Under the pieces are notes generated by a model that had not been told where the DNA came from, did no database searches, and worked only from the letters and a program-made list of their open reading frames with translations. From an uncultured Erwinia sp. (GTDB lineage Bacteria > Pseudomonadota > Gammaproteobacteria > Enterobacterales > Enterobacteriaceae), in NCBI GenBank assembly GCA_945290265.1, contig CALYQW010000003.1:153894-217893 (forward strand): 64,000 nucleotides of DNA. The letters run 5' to 3'. Below are positions 31,208-40,622 of this stretch, in pieces (position 1 is the first letter of the stretch; every line of letters starts with the position of its first letter). Position numbers and translations under genes: made by a program.

Positions 31208-31369
31208 GTCTGTATAGTGGTGTTTCTTGCTATCCCATAAGGGCGAGGCTTTGACCTCGCCCTTAAGCTAATCTGGACGGTGTATTTCAGCATTATGGTA
31301 GCCAGGCTTCAACAAACCTGCCTGCTGAGATAAGCTGTCAGTTCAGTAATAATTTTAAGTGAGGATGTA
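31208..31369 (+). other. sufS-sufE spacer with strong hairpin
   Basis: A perfect 11-bp stem (31238-31248 with 31255-31265), loop CTTTGA, starts 30 bases after the sufS stop. It lacks a T tract. In E. coli sufS and sufE are only about 13 bases apart. The hairpin could be a processing or stabilising element, a weak terminator that lowers sufE, or part of a small insertion. Confidence 0.6.
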
Positions 31370-31795
31370 ATGGCAACGTTGCCAGATAGAGACAAGCTGG
31401 TGCGCAACTTCAAGCGCTGTGCCAACCAGGAAGAGCGTTATCTGTACATCATCGAGCTGGGAGGTCGTTTGTCACCCGCCACTGAGGCGCTGCACCAGCC
31501 AGAGCATGTCATTCCCGGCTGTCAGAGCCAGGTGTGGATTGTGGTCAGTCGCAGTGAGAACGGCACAGTCGCGCTGCAGGGAGACAGTGATGCGGTGCTG
31601 GTGAAGGGGTTGATCGCCATTGTGTTCGCGCTCTATCAGGGCATGACGCCACAGCAGATTGTAGAGTTTGACGTGCGCCCCTGGTTTGATCAGCTGTTAC
31701 TGACCCGTCAGCTGACGCCATCACGTTCACAAGGACTGGAAGCGATGATCCGCGCTATCCGTCAGCAGGCGGCGCTACTGGTACCGCAGCCTTAA
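31370..31795 (+). CDS. sufE: Cysteine desulfuration protein SufE
   Basis: The product has 141 residues (E. coli 138). It takes the persulfide from SufS and delivers sulfur to SufB. The acceptor Cys lies in '[14 protein letters not shown]' (near 51), and '[18 protein letters not shown]' is the conserved helix pair. The start has a GAGGA site. It ends the suf operon at a bidirectional terminator shared with lpp. The L,D-transpeptidase gene ldtE that separates sufE from lpp in E. coli is absent. Confidence 0.95.
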   Translation: MATLPDRDKLVRNFKRCANQEERYLYIIELGGRLSPATEALHQPEHVIPGCQSQVWIVVSRSENGTVALQGDSDAVLVKGLIAIVFALYQGMTPQQIVEFDVRPWFDQLLLTRQLTPSRSQGLEAMIRAIRQQAALLVPQP

Positions 31796-31823
31796 TCTCG
31801 CGGTGACACAAATAGCAGGCAAA

Positions 31824-31856
31824 AAAAATGGCGCTTTACGCGCCATTTTTTGTTAC
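31824..31856. terminator. Bidirectional terminator between sufE and lpp
   Basis: A 10-bp stem A5TGGCG / CGCCAT5 (31824-31833 with 31841-31850) and a 7-base loop give T runs on both strands, serving sufE (+) and lpp (-). Confidence 0.9.
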
Positions 31857-31864
31857 CAGAACTC

Positions 31865-32101
31865 TTACTTACGGTAAGAGTGAGCCTGGTTGTCCAGACG
31901 CTGGTTAGCGCGAGCTGCATCTTCTTTAGCAGCCTGAACGTCAGTGCGAACTGCCTGAACGTCGTTGCTCAGCTGGTCAACTTTGGTGTTCAGAGTCTGA
32001 ACATCAGAAGACAGCTGGTCGATTTTAGCGTTGCCTGAGCAACCAGCCAGCAGAGTTGAACCCAGGATTACCGCGCCCAGAACCAGTTTAGTACGATTCA
32101 T
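31865..32101 (-). CDS. lpp: Major outer membrane (Braun) lipoprotein
   Basis: The product has 78 residues, the E. coli length. A lipoprotein signal ends in LAGC (Cys21), and the mature 58 residues form the trimeric coiled coil with repeats '[19 protein letters not shown]'. It ends SYRK; the last Lys is the residue crosslinked to peptidoglycan. It is the most abundant envelope protein and ties the outer membrane to the wall. The leader and promoter are almost identical to those of E. coli. It shares a terminator with the convergent sufE. Confidence 0.98.
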   Translation of the reverse strand: MNRTKLVLGAVILGSTLLAGCSGNAKIDQLSSDVQTLNTKVDQLSNDVQAVRTDVQAAKEDAARANQRLDNQAHSYRK

Positions 32102-32146
32102 TATAAATACCCTCTAGATTGAGTTAATTTCTGTGTAGCGTTACAA

Positions 32147-32175
32147 GTATTACACAAAGTTTTTTCTAATGAGAA
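32147..32175 (-). promoter_or_regulatory. lpp promoter
   Basis: On the minus strand a -10 TAATAC (32147-32152) and a -35 TTCTCA (32170-32175) are spaced by 17 bases, and the downstream leader (CTTGTAACGCTACA and AACTCAATCTAGAGGGTAT) is the conserved lpp leader. Confidence 0.85.
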
Positions 32176-32406
32176 TATTTTTTTAAAAGAGAGGGGGGTA
32201 AATCGGTGCGTTCGCTCAAAGAAGCACCGGGTTCAGGAATGAAATGAAAAAAATCTGTGAAAACAGGTGATTTTAATCAGAAATCTCTCAGTTTACATAC
32301 GCTGAAAAACGTGGTTTTTCAGAAAAAATAAGTTTAGTGGGGCGGAAAAGAGCACAAAAAAAGCGCCCCTGAGAGCGCTGTTAAATAACGTACAGAAATG
32401 GATGCA
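32176..32406. other. lpp-pykF intergenic region with hairpins
   Basis: A perfect 9-bp hairpin CTGAAAAAC-GTG-GTTTTTCAG lies at 32302-32322; no function is apparent. On the minus strand a pykF terminator follows: a stem AGCGC (32375-32379 side) pairing with its partner near 32361-32366, then seven T at about 32354-32360. Confidence 0.55.
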
Positions 32407-33819
32407 TTACAGCACGTGAACGGAAGCCGTATTGGTGGTGCCACTCGGCACCAGCGCACCGGATACCATCACCACCACATCACCTTTCTGGCAGTAACCG
32501 CTGGCCAGCGCCGCTTCTTTACCCAGACGATAGAAATCATCGGTAGAGGCAATCTCACGGGTAACCGTGGTTTCAACGCCTTTAGTCAGCAGCAGCTGAC
32601 GAGCGGTCTGTTCATTGGTGGTCAGCGCCAGGATGGTGGCATGTGGGAAGTACTTACGAATAGACTTCGCTGATTTACCGCCTTCTGTTGCCACCACAAT
32701 CAGCGGTGCTTCAAGTTTCTCAGCGGTCTCTACCGCACCACGGCAGACGGCTTCGGTAATGCGCATTTTGCGGCTGTCATGCTGAGTATCAATGCGGCTT
32801 TTCATCACGCGATCGGTACGCTGGCAGATGGTGGCCATAATTGTCACGGTTTCCAGCGGGTATTTTCCCTTGGCGCTTTCACCGGACAACATAACCGCAT
32901 CAGTGCCATCGAGAATGGCGTTAGCCACATCACCGGCTTCGGCACGGGTAGGGCGTGGGTTTTTAATCATTGAATCCAGCATCTGGGTCGCGGTGATCAC
33001 CACTTTACGCGCGCGGTTACACTTCTTGATCATCATTTTCTGCGCAAAAATAACTTCTTCTACCGGGATCTCAACCCCCAGATCGCCACGCGCCACCATG
33101 ATACCGTCAGAGGCATCGAGGATTTCGTCAAAGTTGTTCAGACCTTCCTGGTTTTCGATCTTGGAGATAATCTGGATATGCTTACCGCCGTGGGCTTGCA
33201 GATGCTCGCGGATTTCGATCACGTCAGAGCGCTTGCGAATAAAGGAAGCGGCAACAAAGTCTACTCCCTGTTCGCAGCCAAAAATCAGGTCGCGTTTGTC
33301 TTTATCCGCCAGTGCAGGCAGCTGGATATTAACGCCTGGAAGGTTAACCCCTTTGTTCTCACCCAGTTCACCGTTGTTCAGTACCTTACAGACGACGGTA
33401 CTTTCGGTGACTTCGGTGACTTCCATTCCAATCAGGCCATCGTCAACCAGTACGGTATTACCGATTTTCAGGTCAGCCGCAAAGCCAGGGTAGGTTACAG
33501 CCACGCGCTGGTTATTACCGATCACCGACTGCTCAGTGGTAAAGGTAAAGGTCTGACCCGCTTTCAGCGTCACATCATTGCCGCCTTCCAGCTTCATGGT
33601 CCGAATTTCAGGGCCTTTGGTATCCAGCAGGATCGCCGCCTGTTGACCGGTTTTGGCGGTCACTGCGCGCAGATTAGCAATACGCTGACCGTGTTCGGCG
33701 TAGTCGCCGTGAGAAAAGTTAAGACGCATTACATTCATGCCCGCATTAAGCAGGGCACCCAGCATTTCTTCGGACTCAGTTTTCGGGCCGATAGTACATA
33801 CGATTTTGGTCTTTTTCAT
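32407..33819 (-). CDS. pykF: Pyruvate kinase I
   Basis: The product has 470 residues, as in E. coli PykF. It converts PEP and ADP to pyruvate and ATP and is activated by fructose 1,6-bisphosphate. Family marks are '[15 protein letters not shown]', '[12 protein letters not shown]', the active-site Lys region '[17 protein letters not shown]', '[15 protein letters not shown]', '[11 protein letters not shown]' and '[18 protein letters not shown]'. The C-terminal domain forms the allosteric site. A Cra-like operator lies in its promoter, so flux at this step is probably set against ppsA, which also has a Cra-like site. Confidence 0.97.
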   Translation of the reverse strand: MKKTKIVCTIGPKTESEEMLGALLNAGMNVMRLNFSHGDYAEHGQRIANLRAVTAKTGQQAAILLDTKGPEIRTMKLEGGNDVTLKAGQTFTFTTEQSVIGNNQRVAVTYPGFAADLKIGNTVLVDDGLIGMEVTEVTESTVVCKVLNNGELGENKGVNLPGVNIQLPALADKDKRDLIFGCEQGVDFVAASFIRKRSDVIEIREHLQAHGGKHIQIISKIENQEGLNNFDEILDASDGIMVARGDLGVEIPVEEVIFAQKMMIKKCNRARKVVITATQMLDSMIKNPRPTRAEAGDVANAILDGTDAVMLSGESAKGKYPLETVTIMATICQRTDRVMKSRIDTQHDSRKMRITEAVCRGAVETAEKLEAPLIVVATEGGKSAKSIRKYFPHATILALTTNEQTARQLLLTKGVETTVTREIASTDDFYRLGKEAALASGYCQKGDVVVMVSGALVPSGTTNTASVHVL

Positions 33820-34032
33820 GACGTTTTATCTGTTTAAGTTGTGAATGATAATAAATTTGAGTTCCGCCGGCCTGACCCGCGGGAAGGAAATGAAGTGCTG
33901 CAGATGTAGTCAGTATCGCGCAGGCGTTATTGTCATAAACAGGACAGACAGGACGAACCGGGGTGTGGTTTCGTGATCGGTGCACGGGATGTGCACATCT
34001 GGCGCAGGAGCTGCACGGGGTGTCTGCCATTC

Positions 34033-34093
34033 GCTGAAACCATTCAAGTTGGACAACGACCAGTATTATAGTCCCTGCGCAGGCGAAAACCAA
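34033..34093 (-). promoter_or_regulatory. pykF promoter with Cra operator
   Basis: On the minus strand a -35 TTGGTT (34088-34093) and -10 TATAAT (34065-34070) have a 17-base spacer. The site GCTGAAACCATTCAAG (34033-34048) matches the Cra consensus TGAAACGNTTCA at nearly every position and lies just downstream of the predicted start, where Cra represses pykF in E. coli. Confidence 0.7.
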
Positions 34094-34181
34094 TCAAAAA
34101 GCGTAACAGTGCCGCATCATCTGTTAAAGATCATGGAGTTATACCGAAAAGGTTGGCAGAAAGTAGGATGCGGTACGAAAG

Positions 34182-34210
34182 ATGTAAACAACTGCATTGA
34201 GAGTGCAGTT
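34182..34210 (-). terminator. Terminator of the tRNA-Val pair
   Basis: On the minus strand, 3 bases after the proximal tRNA, a 7-bp stem AACTGCA / TGCAGTT (34204-34210 with 34190-34196) is followed by GTTTAC, a weak T tract. Confidence 0.6.
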
Positions 34211-34212
34211 AA

Positions 34213-34289
34213 TGGTGCGTCCGAGTGGACTCGAACCACCGACCCCCACCATGTCAAGGTGGTGCTCTAACCAACTGAGCTACGGACGC
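34213..34289 (-). tRNA. valW: tRNA-Val (anticodon GAC), second copy
   Basis: This 77-base gene encodes a full cloverleaf with acceptor stem GCGTCCG/CGGACGC, anticodon loop TTGACAT with GAC at the centre, TTCGAGTCC T-loop and an encoded CCA end. It reads Val codons GUC and GUU. It lies four bases after the first copy and differs from it mainly by compensated acceptor and T-stem changes. The symbol follows the E. coli pair at this position. Confidence 0.96.
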
Positions 34290-34293
34290 ACGC

Positions 34294-34370
34294 TGGTGCG
34301 TTCTAGAGGACTCGAACCTCCGACCCCCACCATGTCAAGGTGGTGCTCTAACCAACTGAGCTAAGAACGC
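34294..34370 (-). tRNA. valV: tRNA-Val (anticodon GAC), first copy
   Basis: This 77-base gene has acceptor stem GCGTTCT/AGAACGC, the same anticodon arm as its neighbour (GAC) and an encoded CCA end. It is the promoter-proximal copy of the valV-valW transcript, as in E. coli between pykF and mdtK. Confidence 0.96.
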
Positions 34371-34401
34371 ACGATTACCGTCTGGGTGACAGCGGGGACG
34401 A

Positions 34402-34430
34402 ATATTAGCGGCAGCCTGCACAACTGGCAA
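34402..34430 (-). promoter_or_regulatory. valVW promoter
   Basis: On the minus strand a -35 TTGCCA (34425-34430) and -10 TAATAT (34402-34407) are spaced by 17 bases. The following stretch TCGTCCCCGC is GC-rich, the discriminator type linked to stringent control of stable RNA genes. Confidence 0.75.
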
Positions 34431-34513
34431 GGAGAAAAATTTATTTTCTCGCTGACTGCTGCGCATCTGTGCGAAGTGCAGCATTTTTAACCGCTTTAGT
34501 CTCTGGTGTCGGG

Positions 34514-35887
34514 TTAGCGTGCGGCGCGCTGCAGGATCCGCTCGTCGCTCTGGCGCTGCAGACGGCGTATGCGCCACACCATCATAATTGCTGAGCTGGT
34601 CAGACCGATAATAAATCCGGTCCAGAACCCGGCAGGGCCCATTGCCGGTACCAGCCAGTCAGTCATTGCCAGCAGGTAGCCGCTCGGCAGCCCCAGCACC
34701 CAGTATGCAATAAAGGTAATAAAGAATATGGCACGGGTGTCTTTATATCCACGCAAAATGCCACTGCCAATCACCTGAATCGAATCCGAAAACTGGTACA
34801 GCGCGGCTAACAGCATCAACTTAGCGGCGAGAGTGATGACCTGCGGATTGTCGGTATACAGCTGTGCGATATGCTCGCGAAAGGTAATGGTAAACAGCGC
34901 GGTCAGGCAGGCGAGGCTGACGCCCACGGCCTGACCGGTCCAGGCCGCACGCCTGGCGGCATCCGGATGTCCCTGTCCCAGACGATAGCCAATGCGGATC
35001 GCCACCGCCACGCCAAGCGACATCGGCAGCACGAACATTAGCGAGCTGAAGTTAAGGGCAATCTGATGGCCAGCGACCTTTACAATGCCCATTGGTGAAA
35101 CCAGCAGGGCGACTACGGCAAACAGCGTGACTTCAAACAATAATGCCAGTGCTACCGGTAATCCCAGAGCGAACAGGCGGCGTAATACCCTGAAATCCGG
35201 CATGCTAAAACGCGTTGGCAAATGCAAGTCGTGTACAAAACGTGCCCGGCTGACCCACAGCTTCATCGCAACAAACATCACCCAGTAGACGGAAGCCGTG
35301 GCAACACCACAGCCTACCCCGCCGAGGGCCGGCATGCCGAGGTGGCCGTAAATAAACACGTAATTGACCGGAATATTCACCAGCAGGCCAATAAACCCCA
35401 TCACCATACCCGGGGTGGTTTTGGATAACCCTTCACACTGATTACGGGCAACCTGAAAAAACAGATAACCGGGTGCGCCCCACAGCAGGGCATGCAGATA
35501 ACCTTCGGCCTTCTGCGCCAGCAGGGGATCGACGTTGTGCATCGCACTGATAAAAAAGCCGGCATTATACAGCACCAGCATAATCAGCAGTGAGGCGGCA
35601 GCGGCCAGCCAGTAGCCCTGGCGTACCTGATAAGCAATACGATCGCGGCGTCCGGCGCCGTTCAACTGAGCGATAACCGGCGTCAGCGCCATCAGCAAGC
35701 CATGACCAAACAGAATGGCGGGAAGCCAGATGGAGGTGCCCACCGCCACGGCGGCCATATCGGTGGCACTGACCCCGCCAGCCATCACGGTATCGACAAA
35801 TCCCATGGAGGTTTGCGCCACCTGCGCAAGGATAACCGGGATCGCCAGCGTCAGTAACTGACGCGCCTCAGTAAGGTACTTCTGCAC
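34514..35887 (-). CDS. mdtK: Multidrug efflux MATE transporter MdtK (NorM)
   Basis: The product has 457 residues, as in E. coli MdtK, with twelve membrane helices in two halves. It exports cationic drugs such as fluoroquinolones in exchange for Na+ or H+. The N-terminus '[31 protein letters not shown]' is the MatE signature, and '[25 protein letters not shown]' marks the second half. The start codon is GTG (35887) with an AGGTG site. It is divergent from ribE. Confidence 0.96.
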   Translation of the reverse strand: MQKYLTEARQLLTLAIPVILAQVAQTSMGFVDTVMAGGVSATDMAAVAVGTSIWLPAILFGHGLLMALTPVIAQLNGAGRRDRIAYQVRQGYWLAAAASLLIMLVLYNAGFFISAMHNVDPLLAQKAEGYLHALLWGAPGYLFFQVARNQCEGLSKTTPGMVMGFIGLLVNIPVNYVFIYGHLGMPALGGVGCGVATASVYWVMFVAMKLWVSRARFVHDLHLPTRFSMPDFRVLRRLFALGLPVALALLFEVTLFAVVALLVSPMGIVKVAGHQIALNFSSLMFVLPMSLGVAVAIRIGYRLGQGHPDAARRAAWTGQAVGVSLACLTALFTITFREHIAQLYTDNPQVITLAAKLMLLAALYQFSDSIQVIGSGILRGYKDTRAIFFITFIAYWVLGLPSGYLLAMTDWLVPAMGPAGFWTGFIIGLTSSAIMMVWRIRRLQRQSDERILQRAAR

Positions 35888-36193
35888 GTTAACACCTGTT
35901 TATAAACTTGCCTGCGTCAGACACGCTGAAACGGTAAACAGGGGGGTACAGTGGGCATGTCCTGTCGCCGCGTGACATTCGGAGGATGATGAATTGAGGA
36001 TGGCAGCCGCAAGCCAGTGAAGATTCAAGCGGTAACCGCACAACTGTCTTATATCTTAGAGGTAACTGCACCAATAGTCAGCAATAAGCGAACGTTATGG
36101 TGTTTTTTGTTGCACAGAATGTGCTGTCGGGTTGGCAATACGCTGTTGCCAGGGCAAACTGGCTTGCAGTTAATTAGCCTTTAAGGACAGTCT
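35888..36193. other. mdtK/ribE divergent intergenic region
   Basis: I see no ORF, riboswitch or clear promoter here. An FMN riboswitch was looked for before ribE and is not present. A 5-bp inverted repeat GGCAA/TTGCC lies about 50 bases before ribE, and AAGGACAG precedes its ATG. Confidence 0.4.
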
Positions 36194-36844
36194 ATGTTTA
36201 CCGGTATTGTGCAGGGCACCGCTGAGGTGCTGGAAATTGAAGAGAAACCTAATTTTCGCACTCATATTATAAAAATGCCCCAGGCGCTGTTACCCGGTCT
36301 GGAATTGGGGGCCTCAGTGGCGCACAACGGCTGTTGTCTGACGGTAACCGCGGTTGCCGGAGACCAGGTAAGCTTTGACTTAATAAAAGAAACCCTGCGC
36401 CTGACCAATCTGCAGGATCTGCAGGTGGGGGACCGGGTAAATATTGAGCGTGCGGCTAAATTCAGTGATGAAATTGGCGGTCATCTGATGTCGGGACACA
36501 TTGTGACTACCGCGGCGATTGTAAAAGTAATTAATTCAGAAAATAACCGTGAAGTCTGGTTCAAACCCCAGGATGAGCAGCAGATGAAATACATCCTGCA
36601 TAAAGGTTTTATCGGTATTGACGGCATCAGTCTGACGGTGGGAGAAGTCACGCGCACCAAATTCTGCGTGCACTTAATCCCGGAAACCCTGGCCCGAACC
36701 ACTCTGGGCAACAAACGCCTTGGTCAGACGGTAAATATTGAAATTGACCCCCATACCCAGGCGATTGTCGATACGGTTGAACGCATGACGTTACAGCGCG
36801 AAGCGGCGCTGGCTGCGGCCACTGAAAAATTGATCGAAGAATAA
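36194..36844 (+). CDS. ribE: Riboflavin synthase alpha chain
   Basis: The product has 216 residues (E. coli RibC/RibE 213). It dismutates two 6,7-dimethyl-8-ribityllumazines into riboflavin. The two lumazine-binding repeats are visible: '[17 protein letters not shown]' with '[10 protein letters not shown]', and '[15 protein letters not shown]' with '[13 protein letters not shown]'. It is a stand-alone gene convergent with cfa; in E. coli the same gene is named ribC or ribE. Confidence 0.96.
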   Translation: MFTGIVQGTAEVLEIEEKPNFRTHIIKMPQALLPGLELGASVAHNGCCLTVTAVAGDQVSFDLIKETLRLTNLQDLQVGDRVNIERAAKFSDEIGGHLMSGHIVTTAAIVKVINSENNREVWFKPQDEQQMKYILHKGFIGIDGISLTVGEVTRTKFCVHLIPETLARTTLGNKRLGQTVNIEIDPHTQAIVDTVERMTLQREAALAAATEKLIEE

Positions 36845-36888
36845 ACCGTGACAGGGTGACAGACAGCATCGCCCTGCATCCTTTTCCG

Positions 36889-38037
36889 TCAGCGTGGAAC
36901 CCGCAAGCCGCCGTCAACGCCGTGGCTGAATACCACCTGCCACAGTTGAATCTCCCGCGCACGAAAGGCTCCGGCACAGGCATTGAGATAATAGGTAAAC
37001 ATACGCTTAAAGCGTTCACCGTAATTATCAGCCAGCTGTGGCCAGGTCTGGAGGAAACGCTGAAACCATGCCATCAGCGTCAGGTCGTAATCGCTACCGA
37101 AATTATGCCAGTCTTCCATAATAAAGTGTGGTTCGCTGGCATTGGCAATATGCGCTACTGATGGCAGGCAACCGTTGGGAAAGATATATTTATTGATCCA
37201 GGGATCCACTTTATCATTGGTGTTATTCCCACCAATGGTATGCAGCAGGAACAAACCGTCAGGCTTCAAATTGCGCGCAACCACCTCGAAATAAGTGGCA
37301 TAATTTTTCGGGCCGACGTGCTCAAACATCCCAACGGAAACGATACGGTCAAACTGCCGATGCAAATCGCGATAATCCTGTAGCAGAATGGTGACATCCA
37401 GACCGGCACAGCGCGCCTGAGCCATTATTTGCTGTTCGGCTGAGATAGTGACGCCGAATACGCGTACACCATAGTGTCGTGCGGCATATTCCGCCAAACC
37501 GCCCCAGCCACAGCCGATATCCAGTAGCGACTGACCGGGCTGCAGCTGCAGTTTTTCGCAGATCATTTTCAGTTTAGCTTCCTGCGCCTGTTCAAGGGTT
37601 TCAGCCTGTTTCCAGTAGCCGCAGGAATACTGCATATAGGGGTCAAGCATCTGAGCGAACAGATCATTCCCCAGGTCATAATGCTCTTTACCCACCATCC
37701 ACGCTCGGCGGCGCGACTGCAAATTGATTAACCGGGTGGCGATGATGCGCAGGGTGTCGCGGAAATGGTGCGGAAGTTGCTTATCAAGACGGGCCTGCAG
37801 CACGCGTTGGAAAAAAATATCCAGCCGTTCACACTGCCACCAGCCGTCCATATAACTCTCACCCAGCCCCAATGACCCCTGATTTAACACCCGCTTAAAA
37901 AAGTCCGGATTACTAATCTGAATGTCCCACGGCCTTGAACCATTAATCTCAATATCCGCTTTGCTTAGCATTCCGTGGGCAATTCGATACCACTGATTAT
38001 CTTCCCGACTTACTTCTTCTATGCACGATGAACTCAT
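36889..38037 (-). CDS. cfa: Cyclopropane-fatty-acyl-phospholipid synthase
   Basis: The product has 382 residues from the ATG at 38037, the same length and N-terminus (MSSSCIEEVS) as E. coli Cfa and preceded by GGAG; an upstream in-frame ATG at 38082 would add 15 residues. It methylenates cis double bonds of membrane lipids with S-adenosylmethionine at entry to stationary phase. The SAM site is 'LLDIGCGWGGLAEYAARHYG', and 'GSLGLGESYMDGWW' and 'CEKLQLQPGQ' are family marks. The 330-base region upstream probably carries the usual vegetative and sigma-S promoters, which I could not place. Confidence 0.96.
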   Translation of the reverse strand: MSSSCIEEVSREDNQWYRIAHGMLSKADIEINGSRPWDIQISNPDFFKRVLNQGSLGLGESYMDGWWQCERLDIFFQRVLQARLDKQLPHHFRDTLRIIATRLINLQSRRRAWMVGKEHYDLGNDLFAQMLDPYMQYSCGYWKQAETLEQAQEAKLKMICEKLQLQPGQSLLDIGCGWGGLAEYAARHYGVRVFGVTISAEQQIMAQARCAGLDVTILLQDYRDLHRQFDRIVSVGMFEHVGPKNYATYFEVVARNLKPDGLFLLHTIGGNNTNDKVDPWINKYIFPNGCLPSVAHIANASEPHFIMEDWHNFGSDYDLTLMAWFQRFLQTWPQLADNYGERFKRMFTYYLNACAGAFRAREIQLWQVVFSHGVDGGLRVPR

Positions 38038-38293
38038 AGCTTCTCCATCACCCTGTGTGACTGCAACCGCAGAAAAGCACATTCAGTCTCTGGCGGTTTT
38101 GAGAAAACTCACATAACCTTCGTGAGCAGTTATCCGATGTAGTTTAGAAAGTATTGAAAAGTGTAACCTGGCGAGGTCGTAACGAATGTTACGTGAAAGA
38201 ACACCATGACAACCTTGTCAGAAAGCTAATTAAATCCAAATAAATATAGTACTGGTTACGTGATTGTGCGGCTTTATGAACTATTTTACATAA

Positions 38294-38320
38294 CCTTACG
38301 CAGTATATGCTTGCGTAAGG
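38294..38320 (-). terminator. Hairpin after punC
   Basis: A perfect 9-bp stem (38294-38302 with 38312-38320), loop 9 bases, lies 48 bases past the punC stop on the minus strand and is followed by TTATGT. It is the best candidate for the punC terminator in the 330-base gap before cfa. Confidence 0.5.
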
Positions 38321-38367
38321 CAATATACAATATTTTATTGTTAGCAAGCTAACCAGTTAGTCATGCT

Positions 38368-39561
38368 TCAGTCCGAAATGCCAGAATTCTGCTGAGAGAG
38401 GCGGCGCTCGGCTTTACGTTGTCCCAAATAACCAACGGCCACCAAGGGGATAGTGCTTAACATCACCAGGGTTGTGGTTTGCAGGGCGCTGGCAATCCAG
38501 GCTGATACCGCCATGCTGGCGATAAAGCATAAGCCGAGCTGCATCATGTTTTGCAGGGCGGCGGCCTTACCGGTAGCGTTCGGGAAAGGCAGCAGGGCAC
38601 TGGACACCACGATGGGATAGGTGGCGCCATTGGCTAACGCCATTACGCAGAAAGGTAACATTATTGCCATCAGCGACGGCTGCGCCTGCTGCGCTACCAG
38701 CCAGGTGGCCACCACGCTCAGGGCATAGGACAGCAGCAGCCAGGGGAGCAGAGTACGGCCGGCAAAGCGGTTCAACAGGGCGCGACAGCTGAAGCCACCG
38801 GCCAGAAAGGCAATGGTCTGCGGCACATAGCTCAGTCCGATATCCGCAGGCGACAGTCCCATTTTCGCCAGAATGGTCGGCGAGCCGGTCAGCCAGGCAA
38901 AGAAACTGGCCGAGCAGGCAGCATAAATGGTGACATTACCGGTGTACACCGGTGATTTCAGCAGGGTCAGAAAGCCTGGAGCCGGGTCGGTTTGCGTTAT
39001 GGCGTCTGATTTTTTGCGCCCCGGCAGGGTTAAGGTTGCCGCCAGCAGCAGCAGGGTAATCATCAGCAGGGCGACAAAAATCGAGCGCCATGAGAAATGA
39101 TTTAACAGCCAGGCACCCAGCAGGGGAGCCAGCGCCGGGGATAATGCCACCAGCGGCATAATGGTGGCAAATACTCGGTTGACCTGATGGCGGTTAAAGC
39201 GATCCACTACCAGCGCCTGCCAGCTGACTGCCGCCGCACAGACACCGATTGCCTGCACAAAGCGCAGTACCAGCATCCACTCGGGCGATGTGACCCACAC
39301 CATGGCGGCACAGCCAACGGCGAACAGGCCCAGACCCAGTATCAGTACCGGTTTACGTCCGATGCGGTCAGACAGCGGCCCCCAGATCAGCTGGGCGCAG
39401 GCAAATCCGCCAAGAAAAATACTCAGGCTGGCGCTGATAAGGCTGGCGTCAGTCTGCAGATCCTGCTGCATTTCCCCGAAAGAGGGTAGATACATATCCG
39501 TTGCCAGAAAGCCCAGCATACTGAGTAGCGCCAGATAAATCATAAAAAGTTTGGATTGCAT
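38368..39561 (-). CDS. punC: Purine nucleoside transporter PunC (YdhC), MFS
   Basis: The product has 397 residues from the ATG at 39561; an in-frame TTG at 39585 is less likely since the family starts just before '[24 protein letters not shown]'. It has twelve helices of the major facilitator superfamily, drug:H+ antiporter-1 group, with the loop motif '[16 protein letters not shown]'. E. coli YdhC was renamed PunC after being shown to support purine nucleoside uptake under the control of PunR. The adjacent divergent LysR gene punR is conserved here. Confidence 0.9.
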   Translation of the reverse strand: MQSKLFMIYLALLSMLGFLATDMYLPSFGEMQQDLQTDASLISASLSIFLGGFACAQLIWGPLSDRIGRKPVLILGLGLFAVGCAAMVWVTSPEWMLVLRFVQAIGVCAAAVSWQALVVDRFNRHQVNRVFATIMPLVALSPALAPLLGAWLLNHFSWRSIFVALLMITLLLLAATLTLPGRKKSDAITQTDPAPGFLTLLKSPVYTGNVTIYAACSASFFAWLTGSPTILAKMGLSPADIGLSYVPQTIAFLAGGFSCRALLNRFAGRTLLPWLLLSYALSVVATWLVAQQAQPSLMAIMLPFCVMALANGATYPIVVSSALLPFPNATGKAAALQNMMQLGLCFIASMAVSAWIASALQTTTLVMLSTIPLVAVGYLGQRKAERRLSQQNSGISD

Positions 39562-39674
39562 AAGGTAATAACCTGATAAGAACAATTTTTACGCTGCGCA
39601 GTGTAAACGGGTGCAGGGCGCTCTGTGAAACGCTAATATTCGTTAGTTGTGATGAAAAATTTTGTGAGCAAACT

Positions 39675-40622
39675 ATGTGGTCTGAATATTCCCTTGAAGT
39701 CATTGAAGCCGTAGCCCGAACCGGCAGCTTTACCGCTGCGGCAGCGGAACTGCACCGGGTGCCATCGGCCATTGGCTACACCGTGCGTCAGTTGGAGGAG
39801 TGGCTGGCGGTTACCCTGTTTGAACGCCGCCACCGCGATGTGGTGCTCACCGAAGCCGGACGGGTATTTAATGAGGAAGGGCGGTCTGTTATCAAAAAAA
39901 TGCTTGCCACCCGTCATCGCTGTCAGCAGGTGGCGAATGGCTGGCGCGGGCAGCTAAATATTGCTGTTGACCGCATTGTGCGCCCGGAGCGTACCCGTCA
40001 GCTGGTGACCGATTTTTACCGGCATTTTCCGGACATGGAGCTACATATCTCGCCGGAAGTATTTAATGGTGTCTGGGATGCGCTGGCTGGTAACCGGGTG
40101 GACGTAGCGATCGGGGCCACACAGGCGGTGCCGGTGGGGGGGCGTTTTCCGTTCCGCGATATGGGTAACCTGAACTGGCGCTGCGTGGTGGGCAAACAGC
40201 ATCCGCTGGCGAGTAAAGCATATCCGCTGGAAGACGAGAGTATTCGTGAGTGGCCTTCACTGGTGCTGGAAGATACCTCACGCGCGCTGCCAAAACGGAT
40301 GACCTGGACGCTGGATAACCAGCGGCGGCTGGTGGTGCCGGACTGGGACAGTGCCATTGACTGTCTGCGGGCCGGGTTATGCGTTGGCATGGTGCCGGGC
40401 CATTTTGCCCGACCCTGGCTGGAGTTGGGTGAATTAGTTGAGCTGGAACTGTTCACCACTTTTCCCGCCAGCCCCTGCTGTCTCAGTTGGTCGGAAGAGA
40501 GCGCCTCGCCGGCACTGTCGTGGGTGCTCGACTACCTGGGGGATACCATGACGCTGAATGCCGAATGGCTCAGCGAGGTGCCGGCGTTTCGCAACAGCGA
40601 TAACGCCAGCGCGCTGGATTAA
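39675..40622 (+). CDS. punR: LysR-type regulator PunR (YdhB)
   Basis: The product has 315 residues (E. coli 310). The N-terminal helix-turn-helix is '[26 protein letters not shown]' (here in two parts around residues 18-45), followed by the LysR effector domain. E. coli PunR activates the divergent transporter punC, and the same divergent pair with a 113-base gap is present. Its stop codon overlaps that of the convergent purR by 4 bases. Confidence 0.9.
   Translation: MWSEYSLEVIEAVARTGSFTAAAAELHRVPSAIGYTVRQLEEWLAVTLFERRHRDVVLTEAGRVFNEEGRSVIKKMLATRHRCQQVANGWRGQLNIAVDRIVRPERTRQLVTDFYRHFPDMELHISPEVFNGVWDALAGNRVDVAIGATQAVPVGGRFPFRDMGNLNWRCVVGKQHPLASKAYPLEDESIREWPSLVLEDTSRALPKRMTWTLDNQRRLVVPDWDSAIDCLRAGLCVGMVPGHFARPWLELGELVELELFTTFPASPCCLSWSEESASPALSWVLDYLGDTMTLNAEWLSEVPAFRNSDNASALD

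Noticed and set aside
34213-34370. tRNA-Val pair as an integration site for a genomic island
   Set aside because: No integrase and no direct repeat of the tRNA 3' end were found, and flanking genes are collinear with E. coli.
35888-36193. FMN riboswitch before ribE
   Set aside because: The conserved RFN-element segments are not present; the gap is ordinary.
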